A stretch of DNA of 64,000 bases from Streptomyces vinaceus (lineage in GTDB: Bacteria > Actinomycetota > Actinomycetes > Streptomycetales > Streptomycetaceae). The translations under genes and the position numbers were made by a program. Shown piece after piece: positions 8,452 through 17,862 of this stretch (positions are counted from its first letter, which is position 1; each line of letters opens with the position of its first letter). Where the stretch lies: positions 6,921,501 to 6,985,500 of the forward strand of contig NZ_CP023692.1 of NCBI RefSeq assembly GCF_008704935.1, in the 5' to 3' direction. The notes under the pieces were generated by a model. That model made no database searches, had not been told where the DNA came from, and was given only the letters and a program-made list of their open reading frames with translations.

Positions 8452-10290
8452 ATGTGGGGGCGGGGGACGGTCCTTGGGGACCGATACACACTGGCCGAGC
8501 GGATCGGCGGTGGCGGCATGGGGGAGGTGTGGCGCGCCGACGACGACGTGCTCCGGCGGCAGGTCGCGGTGAAGGTCCTGCTGCCCGCACTGCTGGACGA
8601 CGCTTCGTTCGCGGCGCGCTTCCGCCGGGAGGCCACCGTCCTCGCCTCCCTGAGCCACCCGGGCATCGTGGACGTGCACGACTACGGCGAGAGCCGGATC
8701 GACTCCGGGGAGCAGGTCGCGTACATCGTCATGGACCTCGTCGAGGGACGGACGCTGACCGAGGTCCGCGCGCAGGCCGGGCCCCTGCCCGCCGAGCAGG
8801 CGCTCGACATCGCCGGCCAGGCCCTGGACGCGCTGCACGCCGCGCATCTCCAGGGGGTCACCCACCGGGACATCAAGCCGTCGAACCTGATGCTCGGGGA
8901 GGACGGCCGCGTGACGGTCACCGACTTCGGCATCGCCCGTTCCAGCGCGGCCAGCACCGGCATCACCGACTCGCACGCGGTCCTGGGCACGGCGCTCTAC
9001 ATGGCTCCCGAGCAGGCGGAGGGGCTCGGCGCCGTCGCGGCGTCGGACCTCTACTCCATGGGCGTGGTCTGCTACGAACTGCTCACCGGAGAACCGCCGT
9101 TCACCGGAGAGTCGGTGGTCGAGATCGCGCTCAAGCACATCCGGGAACCGGTGCCGGCCCTGCCCGCCGAATTCCCCGAGCCCGTCCGGGCCTTCGTCGC
9201 CCGGGCGATGGCCAAGAGGCCCGAGGAGCGGTACGCCGACGCCTCCGTGATGGCCGCGGCGGCGCGGCGCGCGGCGGCCGGCCGGCCGCTCGGCGAGCTC
9301 GACGCCCCGGCCGGGCCGGTGCTCGCCGGAGCCGGCGCAGGCCTGGAGCCGGCCGGCGCCGCCACCGAGCTGCGGCGCTCGTGGCGGGACCGGCTGCGCA
9401 TCCCCGCGTCCGTCTCCGCGCCGCTCGCGATCGGATTCAGCGTGACGATCACGGTCTCGGTGGCCGTCACCGTCTTCTACCTCGACGCCGGGGCCCGGCA
9501 GACCGACGCGGACGGTCCGGGGCGCCCCTCGACCTCCGCGTCGGCGCCCGCCACCGGAAGTGGGGGCCAGAGCCCCGGCGCGGCCCCCGGGCAGAGCGCG
9601 GCGGAGGGTACGCCGCCCGCCGCCTCGGCCCCGCCCGCGGGCGAGATCGCGGGAGCGCAGGGCGGCGCCGGACCCGCCGCGGGCGGTGTCGGCGGCGCGG
9701 CGCCCGTACCGAACCCCCCGCCGGCCGCGGGCGGTTCCGGCAACCCCGGGGCCAAGCCCGGCTCGGGGCCGAGTGGCGGGGGCGGTGCGGGCGGCGGAGC
9801 AGGCGGCACCGCGCCCGGGGGCGGGAGCAAGACGCCCGGAGGCTCCGGGAACGGCGGGAACGGCGGGAACAACCCGCCGCAGGGCTGCGGCGGAGCCGGC
9901 TGGAGCGCGATCACCAATGTCGGCGATGGGCTCAAGATCGGCGTGAGCGGCTCCACCCCGCAGGCGAACGCCAAAGTGATCATGGGCGGCACCACCATGT
10001 TCGGCTGGTTCCACGAGAAGAACAGCTACGACAGCTTCAAGACCTGCAGCCCGTCCGGATTCGCGATGGCGCAGGCGCTGACGCAGTTCGGGGACACCGT
10101 GCGCGTCCAGCTCGCCGGCCAGTTCGACGGGGGCGTCTGGTGGAACCTGGAGCACGCCCCCACCTCCGGCGCCTACTACATCAAGGACATCTCGTTCCAG
10201 GGCGGCTGCCTGACGGACAACGGCGCCGGCAACCAGCTGACGGTCGTCACCTGCACCGGGAGCAAGGCCCAGCAGTGGCGGTTCGGATAG
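8452..10290 (+). CDS. Receptor Ser/Thr protein kinase with ricin-like extracellular domain
   Basis: A 612-residue PknB-type kinase. Residues 10-270 hold the kinase domain with the glycine loop (IGGGGMGEV), lysine K41, HRD at 138-140 and DFG at 158-160. A membrane helix spans about 321-344. A long Gly/Pro/Ala linker leads to a C-terminal extracellular domain (about 485-612) ending in AQQWRF, the QxW motif of ricin-type beta-trefoil lectins. The start ATG 8452 follows GAGGGGG. A GTG at 8371 would add 27 unlikely residues. It probably senses a cell-envelope sugar and phosphorylates cytosolic targets. A strong hairpin terminator follows at 10308. Confidence 0.93.
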   Translation: MWGRGTVLGDRYTLAERIGGGGMGEVWRADDDVLRRQVAVKVLLPALLDDASFAARFRREATVLASLSHPGIVDVHDYGESRIDSGEQVAYIVMDLVEGRTLTEVRAQAGPLPAEQALDIAGQALDALHAAHLQGVTHRDIKPSNLMLGEDGRVTVTDFGIARSSAASTGITDSHAVLGTALYMAPEQAEGLGAVAASDLYSMGVVCYELLTGEPPFTGESVVEIALKHIREPVPALPAEFPEPVRAFVARAMAKRPEERYADASVMAAAARRAAAGRPLGELDAPAGPVLAGAGAGLEPAGAATELRRSWRDRLRIPASVSAPLAIGFSVTITVSVAVTVFYLDAGARQTDADGPGRPSTSASAPATGSGGQSPGAAPGQSAAEGTPPAASAPPAGEIAGAQGGAGPAAGGVGGAAPVPNPPPAAGGSGNPGAKPGSGPSGGGGAGGGAGGTAPGGGSKTPGGSGNGGNGGNNPPQGCGGAGWSAITNVGDGLKIGVSGSTPQANAKVIMGGTTMFGWFHEKNSYDSFKTCSPSGFAMAQALTQFGDTVRVQLAGQFDGGVWWNLEHAPTSGAYYIKDISFQGGCLTDNGAGNQLTVVTCTGSKAQQWRFG

Positions 10291-10307
10291 CCGGACCGCG
10301 GACGAAG

Positions 10308-10349
10308 ACTCCCCGCCCCCCGTCCCGGCAGGGACGGAAGGCGGGGAGT
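10308..10349. terminator. Bidirectional hairpin terminator
   Basis: ACTCCCCGCC and GGCGGGGAGT are exact inverted repeats, and a second stem (GTCCC/GGGAC) nests inside. It sits between the convergent kinase gene and the minus-strand gene ending at 10384. Confidence 0.8.
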
Positions 10350-10383
10350 TCGGGGCGCCGCCCGGGCCCGCGGTCCCTCCCGG

Positions 10384-11163
10384 TCAGCCCTCCCGTACCG
10401 CCACCGGGACGGGCCGCCGCCGGACGGACCGCGTCAGACCGGCGTCCACGTGGTTCGCCCTGAGCGCCGCGTACGCGCTGCACACCGCCTCCGTCCGGAC
10501 CGGACGCCGGTCGGCGCAGGCGGTCAGATCTCCCGCGCACTGCAGCTCCCATCGCGGGAAGCGCCGACGTGACATGGCCACGGCGGCACTGGGGGCGAAG
10601 TAGAGCATCGTCGTGTTCTCGTGGGGGTTGTGCGCCGAGCCCTCGTAGACCATCCGGCCGGTGGTCTCCAGCCGGTCCGCCAGACGGGTCAGGGCCAGCT
10701 CCTCGGGCCGGTCCATGAACAGCCCCACGTGGTTCTCGAACCCGTGGACGCGCTCCTGCGCACCCACGGCCTCCGTGTACCCGGGGCTGCACCGGGGGAA
10801 CAGGAAGACCTCGACCTCGGGCGCCAGACCGCTCGTGACGCGCAGCCGCGTCACCCGTATGTCCGCATCGTCCGGAAGCCAGTGGCGCTCCACCAGACGG
10901 CGCTTGACCAGCACGCTCGGTATCGTGGCCGACGCCGGCCAGCCGTTTTCCTCGAAGTACGCGAGAGCGGATTCCACTGTTTCCGGGAACAGTAGCGTTG
11001 CGCAATGCGATACAACGCATCCGCTCTTGATTTCCCGTTTGAGATCGCCCGGCATCCAGGGTGGCAGGAGAGCGTCCAGTGATTTGTTGGAGGCGTGGAG
11101 GGCGTAGTCAACAGCATGCTGGAGGCGCTGGACGTCGCACGGTTCGAACGTCACTTCAGGCAT
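10384..11163 (-). CDS. Protein of unknown function, divergent from a flavin monooxygenase
   Basis: A 259-residue cytosolic protein that I do not recognise. The ATG at 11163 is preceded by AAAGG at suitable spacing. It has no signal peptide or membrane segment. The middle alternates strands with conserved-looking elements EVEVFLFPR (116-124), FENHVGLFM (142-150) and HNPHENTTMLYF (178-189). Paired histidines near strand ends would fit a metal or substrate site. Codon use matches neighbouring genes. It faces the PhzS-like monooxygenase across 193 bases, so a shared promoter region and pathway are possible. No function is assigned. Confidence 0.7.
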   Translation of the reverse strand: MPEVTFEPCDVQRLQHAVDYALHASNKSLDALLPPWMPGDLKREIKSGCVVSHCATLLFPETVESALAYFEENGWPASATIPSVLVKRRLVERHWLPDDADIRVTRLRVTSGLAPEVEVFLFPRCSPGYTEAVGAQERVHGFENHVGLFMDRPEELALTRLADRLETTGRMVYEGSAHNPHENTTMLYFAPSAAVAMSRRRFPRWELQCAGDLTACADRRPVRTEAVCSAYAALRANHVDAGLTRSVRRRPVPVAVREG

Positions 11164-11356
11164 GTCGCAGCCTTTCTGTTGCCGACACCCGATTAAAGCC
11201 ACGTCACCCATCAGGCGGCACTCGGCCATAGCCTGATCGGGTGAACGGCAGCGGCTGACCTGCACTTTCGAGATTTCTCGGACAACGCCGCGCTGTGAAA
11301 ACCCGCTTCAACGCCGCACATCCAACGGAAGGCGTCTTTCCCAGGAGGTAGAGGGC

Positions 11357-12658
11357 ATGTCTCCGTACGGCCGAAGGAATTCCCCGCGCATCCTCATAGC
11401 CGGTGCCGGAATTGGCGGATTGACGACGGCCCTGAGCCTTCATGCGGCAGGGCTGGACGACGTGCTCATCGTGGAGGCGTGCCCCAATCTGCGCGCCGTC
11501 GGAGCGGGAATCAATCTCCAGCCCGCCGCCGTCCGGGAGCTGACCGAACTCGGACTGGCGCCCGCACTGGAGGAAGCCGCCGTGGCGACCGCCCGGCTGG
11601 AGTACCACCACCGCTACGGCGGCCTGATCTGGTCCGAGCCCCGCGGCCGCGCCGCCGGCTACAACTGGCCGCAGTACTCCGTGCACCGGGCCGACCTCCA
11701 GGACATCCTGCTCACCGCCGTCCTGGACCGCCTCGGCCCCGAGGCCCTCGTCACCGGCGACCGGCTCATACGCTACGAGCAGGACCAGCACCCCGAGCGC
11801 GGCCGGCCCCCCGTTCGGGCGTACGTGGCCGATCGGCCGAGCCCGTACACCTGCGACCTGCTCATCGGCGCGGACGGGATCAACTCGGCGGTACGCGCCA
11901 CCCTCTACCCGCACGAAGGGCCGCCCCTCGGCAACGGGATACGCATGTGGCGCGGGGTGACCGAGGGCCCCGCGTTCCTCGACGGACGCACGATGGTCAT
12001 CCTCGGCTGCAACGCGCGGGTGAAGGCCGTGGCCTACCCCGTCACCCGGCCCGACGAGAGCGGCCGGTGCCTGCTCAACTGGGTCGTCGAAAGCCGCACC
12101 GCAGACGGCGTCGGCGAGGAGGAGGCGCGCGGCGCCGACTGGGACCGCGCGGTCCCCCCGGAAGAGGTCCTCACCCACATCGAGGGCTGGCGCAGCGACT
12201 TCCTCGACCTCCACGCCGTCATCGCCGCTGCGCCCCGCATCGGCTGCTACCCGATGATCGACCGGGATCCGCTGCCCACCTGGGTCGACGGCCGGGTCGT
12301 CCTGCTCGGCGACGCCGCGCACCCCCTGTACCCGACCGGCTCCAACGGCGCCTCGCAGGCGGTGGTCGACGCACGCGTGCTGGCGTACGAACTCGCCCAC
12401 CACGGCCTCGCCGAGGCGCTGGCGCGCTACGAGGCGGACCGCCGGCCGCAGACCGCGAAGCTCCTGGCGGCCCACCGCCGGCTGGAACCGGACCCGGTGC
12501 TCCGCCAGGTGGAAGCCCTCGCCCCCGACGGCTTCCACGACATCCGCCACGTCCTGCCCGAGGACGGCCTGGACGGTCTCAAGTCCTGTACCCGCCAGGT
12601 CACCGGCGTGGACGCCACCGCGCTCAACGCGCGCACCTCATGGAGCGTCGCCGTATGA
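11357..12658 (+). CDS. FAD-dependent monooxygenase, PhzS-like
   Basis: A 433-residue class A flavoprotein hydroxylase. The N-terminal dinucleotide fold is ILIAGAGIGGLTTALSLHAAG (GxGxxG). The second FAD motif is VVLLGDAAHPLYPTGSNGAS, and DG (LIGADGINSAVR) occurs in the middle. The block RAVGAGINLQPAAVRELTEL is characteristic of the branch that includes PhzS, the phenazine-1-carboxylate hydroxylase, and salicylate-hydroxylase relatives. It would hydroxylate an aromatic or polycyclic substrate using NAD(P)H and O2. AGGAGG lies before the ATG. The gene overlaps the following secreted-protein gene by ATGA, so the two are co-translated. No other phenazine genes are visible. Confidence 0.88.
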   Translation: MSPYGRRNSPRILIAGAGIGGLTTALSLHAAGLDDVLIVEACPNLRAVGAGINLQPAAVRELTELGLAPALEEAAVATARLEYHHRYGGLIWSEPRGRAAGYNWPQYSVHRADLQDILLTAVLDRLGPEALVTGDRLIRYEQDQHPERGRPPVRAYVADRPSPYTCDLLIGADGINSAVRATLYPHEGPPLGNGIRMWRGVTEGPAFLDGRTMVILGCNARVKAVAYPVTRPDESGRCLLNWVVESRTADGVGEEEARGADWDRAVPPEEVLTHIEGWRSDFLDLHAVIAAAPRIGCYPMIDRDPLPTWVDGRVVLLGDAAHPLYPTGSNGASQAVVDARVLAYELAHHGLAEALARYEADRRPQTAKLLAAHRRLEPDPVLRQVEALAPDGFHDIRHVLPEDGLDGLKSCTRQVTGVDATALNARTSWSVAV

Positions 12659-13635
12659 ACACCTCCCGGATGCGTTCCACCGCCGCGGCCGCGCTCGGCT
12701 CCGCCGCACTGCTGGCGGCCCTCCTGTCCGCCACCGGACGGGCACCGGCCCCGCCGCCGCCCTCCGGCTCGGCAGCGCGTACGCCCGCCTGCGGCGAGCA
12801 CACCGGCAGCGCAGCCTGCTCCGTGTACGGACCCGCCGCCCGGCTCGGCGGCGGCACGGTCCGTACGTACGGCGAGTACCAGGGCGGGATCCCCAAGACG
12901 CTCGGCATATCCCTGACCGCCCCGGCCGTCTCCGGTCTGCCCGTCTCCGCCGCCACCGACGGCAAGCACTGCTACGACGCGGACGGCGACGGGCACCTCG
13001 ACGGCATGCACGAGTGCGTCGGCGGCCACAGCCTCGAACTCGCGCTGCCCGCCACCCCCGCCGCCGCGGCCGGCGTCCCCTTCCAGTGGGTGCTGTTCAA
13101 CTGGAACCCGCACGGCCACAACCCGGACGGCCGCTACGACGTCGCCCACTTCGACGTGCACTTCTACCTCGTCCCCCGGAAGGTCCGGGCGGCGATCAGG
13201 ACCGGCGGCTGCGCCCTGCTCATCGCCTGCGACCAACTGGCCGCCGCCGGAAAGCCCGTCCCGGCCGCGTACCTCCCGGCGGGCTACCCCGCGAGCAGCC
13301 CGCAGACCGCGGAAGGCGCCATGGGCGCGCACCTCGACAGCCGCCCCCCGACCACGGGCACGCTCAGTGGCCAGACCTTCATCTACGGGGCGTACGCGGG
13401 CGACCTCATCTTCATGGAACCCATGCTCACCCGGGACTTCCTCCAGCGGCACCGCACGGCGCCCGCCCACCGGACCTGCGAGGCCGTTCCGCAGCCGGCC
13501 TCCTGGCGGATCCCCGGCTGGTACCCCACCCGCTACTGCACCGCCTACCGCGCCGACGAGGGCGACTACACCGTCTCCCTGACGGACTTCGTCCACTCGG
13601 GCGGGGCGCACGGCCTCGCCACGGTGAGCCGCTGA
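12655..13635 (+). CDS. Secreted DUF5602 (TTHB210-like) protein
   Basis: A 326-residue exported protein. The signal peptide covers about the first 33 residues (AAAALGSAALLAALLSATGRA). The body contains CYDADGDGHLDGMHECVGGH, an acidic calcium-loop-like piece, and FNWNPHGHNPDGRYDVAHF, a histidine-rich motif typical of the TTHB210-like/DUF5602 family. A second conserved part is GAHLDSRPP and FIYGAYAGDLIFMEPMLT. Its ATG overlaps the stop of the monooxygenase gene (ATGA), showing translational coupling. Family members have no firm biochemical role. The clustered His and Asp residues suggest metal binding. Confidence 0.8.
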   Translation: MNTSRMRSTAAAALGSAALLAALLSATGRAPAPPPPSGSAARTPACGEHTGSAACSVYGPAARLGGGTVRTYGEYQGGIPKTLGISLTAPAVSGLPVSAATDGKHCYDADGDGHLDGMHECVGGHSLELALPATPAAAAGVPFQWVLFNWNPHGHNPDGRYDVAHFDVHFYLVPRKVRAAIRTGGCALLIACDQLAAAGKPVPAAYLPAGYPASSPQTAEGAMGAHLDSRPPTTGTLSGQTFIYGAYAGDLIFMEPMLTRDFLQRHRTAPAHRTCEAVPQPASWRIPGWYPTRYCTAYRADEGDYTVSLTDFVHSGGAHGLATVSR

Positions 13636-13820
13636 GGTCGTGCCGCGTGGTGCGCCCGCCGAGCCCGCGGGCGTCGAGGAGCGGGCCTCCGGGGCGGCGT
13701 CCGCGTCGGCCGGACCACGGCCCGTCGGTCGCGTGCGGACGGCGTCCGCGTTCGCCGCGCTGCCGCCGCTGTCGCGGAGCGTATCCGGGGAACTACCCTT
13801 CGGTGAGCGGATCGTAGGAC

Positions 13821-13826
13821 TAGCAT
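13821..13826 (+). promoter_or_regulatory. Leaderless -10 box (TAGCAT) for the CHAT gene
   Basis: TAGCAT, then eight bases, then GTG at 13835. A second TAGGAC lies just upstream. Confidence 0.5.
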
Positions 13827-13834
13827 CACCCGAC

Positions 13835-16822
13835 GTGAGCCATCCGGGGGACCCTGAGCGCACCGTACGACCGGCCGCGAAGGCGGCGATGGACGCAACG
13901 GCGGCGCGGCTGCGGCGTGTTGTGCGATCGGGTGACGTGACACCGGTACGGGAGGCGGAGGCCCTGCGCGAAGCACGGCGGCTGGTGAAGTTGCCGCCCG
14001 GTGCGCACGACCTCGCCGTTCGCCATCTGCTCGGCTGGTTCCACTGGTTCCGCCACCAGGCGCTGGTCCTGCGGACGGGCCCGGACCCCGGAGGGGAGCG
14101 GGGCCGGTACCTGGACCAGGGGCAACCGGACCTGCGGATCGCCGTGCAGGCCCTCACCGCGTGCTTCCTCGCGGGCGAGGAGGATCTGCCGGAGCCGCTG
14201 CTGCCCGTCCTCGCGGTGAACGCGGCCGGCCACGCCCTTCCGCTGGTCGAGGAGTTGGGCCGGTCGAGCGACCCCGTGCGGCTCGCCGGCGCGGCGGAGC
14301 TGTGGCAGCGCATCGCGGACCACGTGCCCGCCGGTCATCCCCACCGCGCCCTCCACCTGACCGCCCTGGCCAACGTACTGCGGATCGCATGGCGCGAGGG
14401 GGGTCCGCAGGCCGACCTCGACACCGCGATCGACCGCTTCGAGGAGGCGTTGTCCGCGGCCCCCGAGGAGCCCGCGCACCGCGCCATGTACCTCTACAAC
14501 CTCGGCGACGCGCTGGGCGCCCGCTTCCAGCGGACCGGAGCGATGGAGGACGTAGACAGGGCCGTCGCCCTGCTGGAGGAGGCGGAGCGGGGGACCCCCG
14601 AAGACGGCCCCTACCGGGCGCTCGTCCTGACCGGATCCGGGAGCGCCCTGCGCGCCCGCTACGGAAGAGCCGGAGCACTGCCGGACCTGGACGGCGCCGT
14701 CGCGCGGTACCGGGAAGCGGTGTCCACGCCCTCGGCGTTCCCCGAGGACCCCTCGGGCCTCGTCACGACGCTCTGCGACTTAGGGAGCGTACTGCGGCTG
14801 CGCTTCGAACGGACCGGCGCCATCGAGGACGCGGACGCCGCCGTGGAGGCCGGCCGGCGCGCGGTGGCGACGATGCCCGAAGGACACCCCGGTCGCGTCG
14901 TGACGCTGTCGGGCCTCGGCGCCGCGCTCCGGGCCCGGTACGTCCGGACCGGCCTGGCGGCGGACGCGGACGGCGCCGTCGAAACGGGGCGCCTGGCGGT
15001 GGAGGCCGTTCCCTCCGACCACCCCGAGCGCGCCGTCTACCTGAACGACCTCGGGGACGCGCTGCTCGTACGGTACGACCGGTGCGGCGACCCGGCGGAC
15101 CGGGACGCGGCGGTCACCGCCTGGTCGGCGGCTGCGGCGCACGCGTCGTCGACGGCGTCCGTCCGGATCCGGGCGGGAATGGCCGCGGCCCGTCTGCTGG
15201 CGAAGTCGGGCGAGGCGGAGCGCGCGGCGCGGGCGGCGGACGAAGCCGTGCGCCTGATGCCGCAGATGACCGGATGCCGCCTGGAGCGCCACGACCGGCG
15301 GGACGCGATCGGCGACATGGCGGGCCTGGTCGCCTCCGCCGCCGCTTTCGTGCTCGCGGCCCCGGGCGGCACCGCGCACGGGCGGGCGGAGCGCGCCCTG
15401 GGTCTGCTGGAGGTGGGCCGCGCCGTCATGTTCGGCCAGGCGCCGGACAACCGCGGCGATCTGACCGACCTGCGCGAACGCCACCCCGAACTGGCGCGCC
15501 GGTTCACCGAGTTGCGCGACGGCCTCGACGGCCTCGACGGGCCGACGTACGACCGGCACCGGTCGGCGCAGGAGTTCACCGCACTCCTGGCCGAGATCCG
15601 CGACCTGGACGGCTTCGCCTCCTTCGCCCTGCCGCCCACCGTCGGCGAGCTCAGGGCCGAGGCCTCCCACGGGCCGATCGTGGTCTTCAACGTCAGCGGC
15701 CTCCGCAGCGACGCCCTGCTGCTCACGGCCGAGGGTCTCACCGGCCTCCCGCTCCCCGGCCTCGGCCGGGCCACGGTGGTCGCGCGGACCAACGCCTTCC
15801 GGCAGGCGCAGCACACGGCGTCGAGGGCGGCGGACCCCGTGGAGCGGGAACAGGCGCAGGCCGTACTCGTCGACGTCCTGGAGTGGCTGTGGGACGCGGC
15901 CGCCGGACCCGTGCTGGACGTCCTGGGGTACAAGGGCCCGCCCCCGCCCGAAGCGGAGGCCGAGCTGCCGCGCGTCTGGTGGGCGCCGGGCGGGCTGCTG
16001 GGACTTCTTCCGCTGCACGCCGCCGGCCATCACGCCGACGCGCCGCAGGACCCGTACCGGCGCACCGTGATGGACCGGGTCGTCTCCTCCTACACCCCGA
16101 CCGTACGAGCGTTGCGCCGCGCCCGCGGACGCACCCCCGGCGGCCGTGCGGGCGCGGCCGCCACCGAGCGGGCGCTGATCGTCGCCATGCCGACCACGCC
16201 CGGGCTGCCCGGCGGGGGCCGGCTGCGCTTCGCCGACGCCGAGGCCGCCGTGCCGGCGGACCTCTTCCCCGATCGCGTCGTGCTCAGGGAGCAGGTCGGC
16301 GCCGAAGGGGACGCCGCCCCGACGAAGGCCAACGTACTGGCGCACCTGCCCCGCTGCGCCGTCGCGCACTTCGCCTGCCACGGCACGAGCGACCCCGCCG
16401 ACCCCGCGCGGAGCCGGCTGCTGCTCCACGACCACGCGGTCGCCCCGCTCACCGTGGGGAGCCTGGCCCCGGTCGCCCTCGACCACCCCAAGCTGGCCTA
16501 CCTGTCCGCCTGCCGGACGGCGGCCATCGACACCGCCGGCCTGTTCGACGAGGCCATCCACCTCACGTCCGCGTTCCAGCTCGCCGGCTTCCCCCACGCC
16601 ATCGGCACCCTGTGGGAGATCGACGACCCGATCGCGGTGCGCATCGCGCGGGCCTTCTACGAGGGCCTCAGGACGGACTCGGGGTCCATCGACCCCGACC
16701 GGGCCGCGCGCGCCCTGCACTCCGCCGTGCGCCAGGTCCGGGACGGGCACGACCTGCCGCCCGGACACGACCGCAGGCGGGCCCCGCTCCTGTGGGCGGC
16801 CCATCTCCACGCGGGCGCGTGA
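13835..16822 (+). CDS. TPR-CHAT domain protein (caspase-like peptidase)
   Basis: From the GTG at 13835 the protein has 995 residues. The N-terminal two thirds consist of tetratricopeptide-type repeats of about 50 residues with the recurring motif LGxALRxRYxRTGxxxDxDxAV. The C-terminal 300 residues form a CHAT domain (caspase HetF associated with TPRs). It has the catalytic pair His849 (HFACHG) and Cys893 (LSACRT), followed by GFPHAIGTLWEIDD. CHAT proteins are cysteine peptidases usually switched on by a partner. The open frame extends upstream to 13640, but the leaderless TAGCAT box and the Ala/Pro-rich composition there favour the GTG at 13835. No adjacent substrate or defence gene is visible. 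Confidence 0.88.
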   Translation: MSHPGDPERTVRPAAKAAMDATAARLRRVVRSGDVTPVREAEALREARRLVKLPPGAHDLAVRHLLGWFHWFRHQALVLRTGPDPGGERGRYLDQGQPDLRIAVQALTACFLAGEEDLPEPLLPVLAVNAAGHALPLVEELGRSSDPVRLAGAAELWQRIADHVPAGHPHRALHLTALANVLRIAWREGGPQADLDTAIDRFEEALSAAPEEPAHRAMYLYNLGDALGARFQRTGAMEDVDRAVALLEEAERGTPEDGPYRALVLTGSGSALRARYGRAGALPDLDGAVARYREAVSTPSAFPEDPSGLVTTLCDLGSVLRLRFERTGAIEDADAAVEAGRRAVATMPEGHPGRVVTLSGLGAALRARYVRTGLAADADGAVETGRLAVEAVPSDHPERAVYLNDLGDALLVRYDRCGDPADRDAAVTAWSAAAAHASSTASVRIRAGMAAARLLAKSGEAERAARAADEAVRLMPQMTGCRLERHDRRDAIGDMAGLVASAAAFVLAAPGGTAHGRAERALGLLEVGRAVMFGQAPDNRGDLTDLRERHPELARRFTELRDGLDGLDGPTYDRHRSAQEFTALLAEIRDLDGFASFALPPTVGELRAEASHGPIVVFNVSGLRSDALLLTAEGLTGLPLPGLGRATVVARTNAFRQAQHTASRAADPVEREQAQAVLVDVLEWLWDAAAGPVLDVLGYKGPPPPEAEAELPRVWWAPGGLLGLLPLHAAGHHADAPQDPYRRTVMDRVVSSYTPTVRALRRARGRTPGGRAGAAATERALIVAMPTTPGLPGGGRLRFADAEAAVPADLFPDRVVLREQVGAEGDAAPTKANVLAHLPRCAVAHFACHGTSDPADPARSRLLLHDHAVAPLTVGSLAPVALDHPKLAYLSACRTAAIDTAGLFDEAIHLTSAFQLAGFPHAIGTLWEIDDPIAVRIARAFYEGLRTDSGSIDPDRAARALHSAVRQVRDGHDLPPGHDRRRAPLLWAAHLHAGA

Positions 16823-16886
16823 GCCTCCCGCGCCGACACGGCCCGTCGGTGGGACGCTGGGAGGGGCGAACCGTGGAGGACCACCC

Positions 16887-17429
16887 ATGAAACGCTCAAC
16901 GCGATGCGTCGCGATCAAGGCCTCGTCCGTACTCCTGCTGGCGGGCTTCGTGTCCGCCACGCTCGTGGCCGGCTCCGGGGCCGCCGCCACCGGCGAGGGC
17001 CCGCGCCGGGCGCCCGCCGCCCCGTGCACGAGCAGCCAGATCGCGGCCGGCGGTGCACAGCCGACCGGGGCCGCGCAGGTACGGGTCACGGTGACCAACA
17101 AGGGGACCAAGCCGTGCGTGCTGAACGGCTTCCCGACCGTGGCGCTGGCGGGCCAGGGCTCGCCGGACAAGAACAAGCCGCTCCAGGTGATCCGGGTCGG
17201 CAAGGCTCGTCCCGTGCAGCTGGCGGCCGGGGGCCGCGCCTCGGCGCAGCTCACCTTCACCCCGGTGCTCGGTGAGGCGGACGGCTACTGCGCCTCCGGC
17301 TCCGACCCCGTCGTCGCGCCGACGATGGTGGTGGGCGTCGCGGGCGGGCGGTACCAGCTGGCGCCGAGCGACGGCAGTGAGTTCGCGCTCTGCGGCACCA
17401 CCGTTCGCGCGACCGCCTTCCGCGGGTAG
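16887..17429 (+). CDS. Secreted DUF4232-type protein
   Basis: A 180-residue exported protein with an N-terminal signal peptide (about 1-35, KASSVLLLAGFVSATLVAG) and a single beta-sandwich domain. Its motifs TVTNKGTKPCVLNGFPTVAL and ASAQLTFTPV are typical of the actinobacterial DUF4232 family. Cysteines flank the domain (PCTSSQ, PCVL, YCAS, LCGT) and would form two disulfides. The start follows GTGGAGGACC. Function in the family is unknown. It lies 64 bases downstream of the CHAT gene on the same strand. Confidence 0.82.
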   Translation: MKRSTRCVAIKASSVLLLAGFVSATLVAGSGAAATGEGPRRAPAAPCTSSQIAAGGAQPTGAAQVRVTVTNKGTKPCVLNGFPTVALAGQGSPDKNKPLQVIRVGKARPVQLAAGGRASAQLTFTPVLGEADGYCASGSDPVVAPTMVVGVAGGRYQLAPSDGSEFALCGTTVRATAFRG

Positions 17430-17568
17430 GACCCGCGACGCCGCAGGTCAATGCGGGGCCGATGCGGGACACACCTTTCCGGCGCGGGCACGTCGGGCCC
17501 GGGGGAGGGCCACTGAGCCGGTCGGGGGAGCGGCAGTCACGGCGGGGGCGGCCCGTCGTTTCCCGGAT

Positions 17569-17862
17569 ATGACTGATCTGATGGTCCAGATCCCGGCCGA
17601 CTGGCTGGCCCGGGTGTTCCTGTCCCTCCGCCGCGGCTCCTCGGAGGACGCCCAGGTCTCGGCGGCGGAGCTCCAGCCGTTCACCGAGAAACCCGGGCAG
17701 CGGATCCCGGTGCCGAGGGCGACCGTGCTGCGCAGCGAACTGGCGCTGAGGGCGGAGCTCGAACGCGCCCGGGAGGAGGAACGGCGGGCCCGGCTCTCCG
17801 AGGAGGCCGCCTACCTGATCAGCGCCCGTCTGGGCGGACAGGCCGACCGCGCCGATCAGTAG
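17569..17862 (+). CDS. 97-residue hypothetical protein with a C-terminal coiled coil
   Basis: Begins MTDLMVQIPADWLARVFLSL. Residues 60-85 (LRAELERAREEERRARLSEE) form a strongly charged helix suited to coiled-coil pairing. There is no signal peptide and no family that I recognise. The ATG at 17569 lacks an obvious ribosome-binding site. Its last seven bases overlap the stop of the convergent secreted-protein gene. The reading frame is supported by third-position GC. Confidence 0.6.
   Translation: MTDLMVQIPADWLARVFLSLRRGSSEDAQVSAAELQPFTEKPGQRIPVPRATVLRSELALRAELERAREEERRARLSEEAAYLISARLGGQADRADQ

Noticed and set aside
11357..12658. Phenazine biosynthesis cluster
   Set aside because: Only a PhzS-like protein is present; there are no phzB-G genes.
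13835..16822. CHAT gene as part of a type III-E or gasdermin-like defence operon
   Set aside because: No Cas7-11, gasdermin or nuclease gene adjoins it; neighbours are ordinary secreted proteins.
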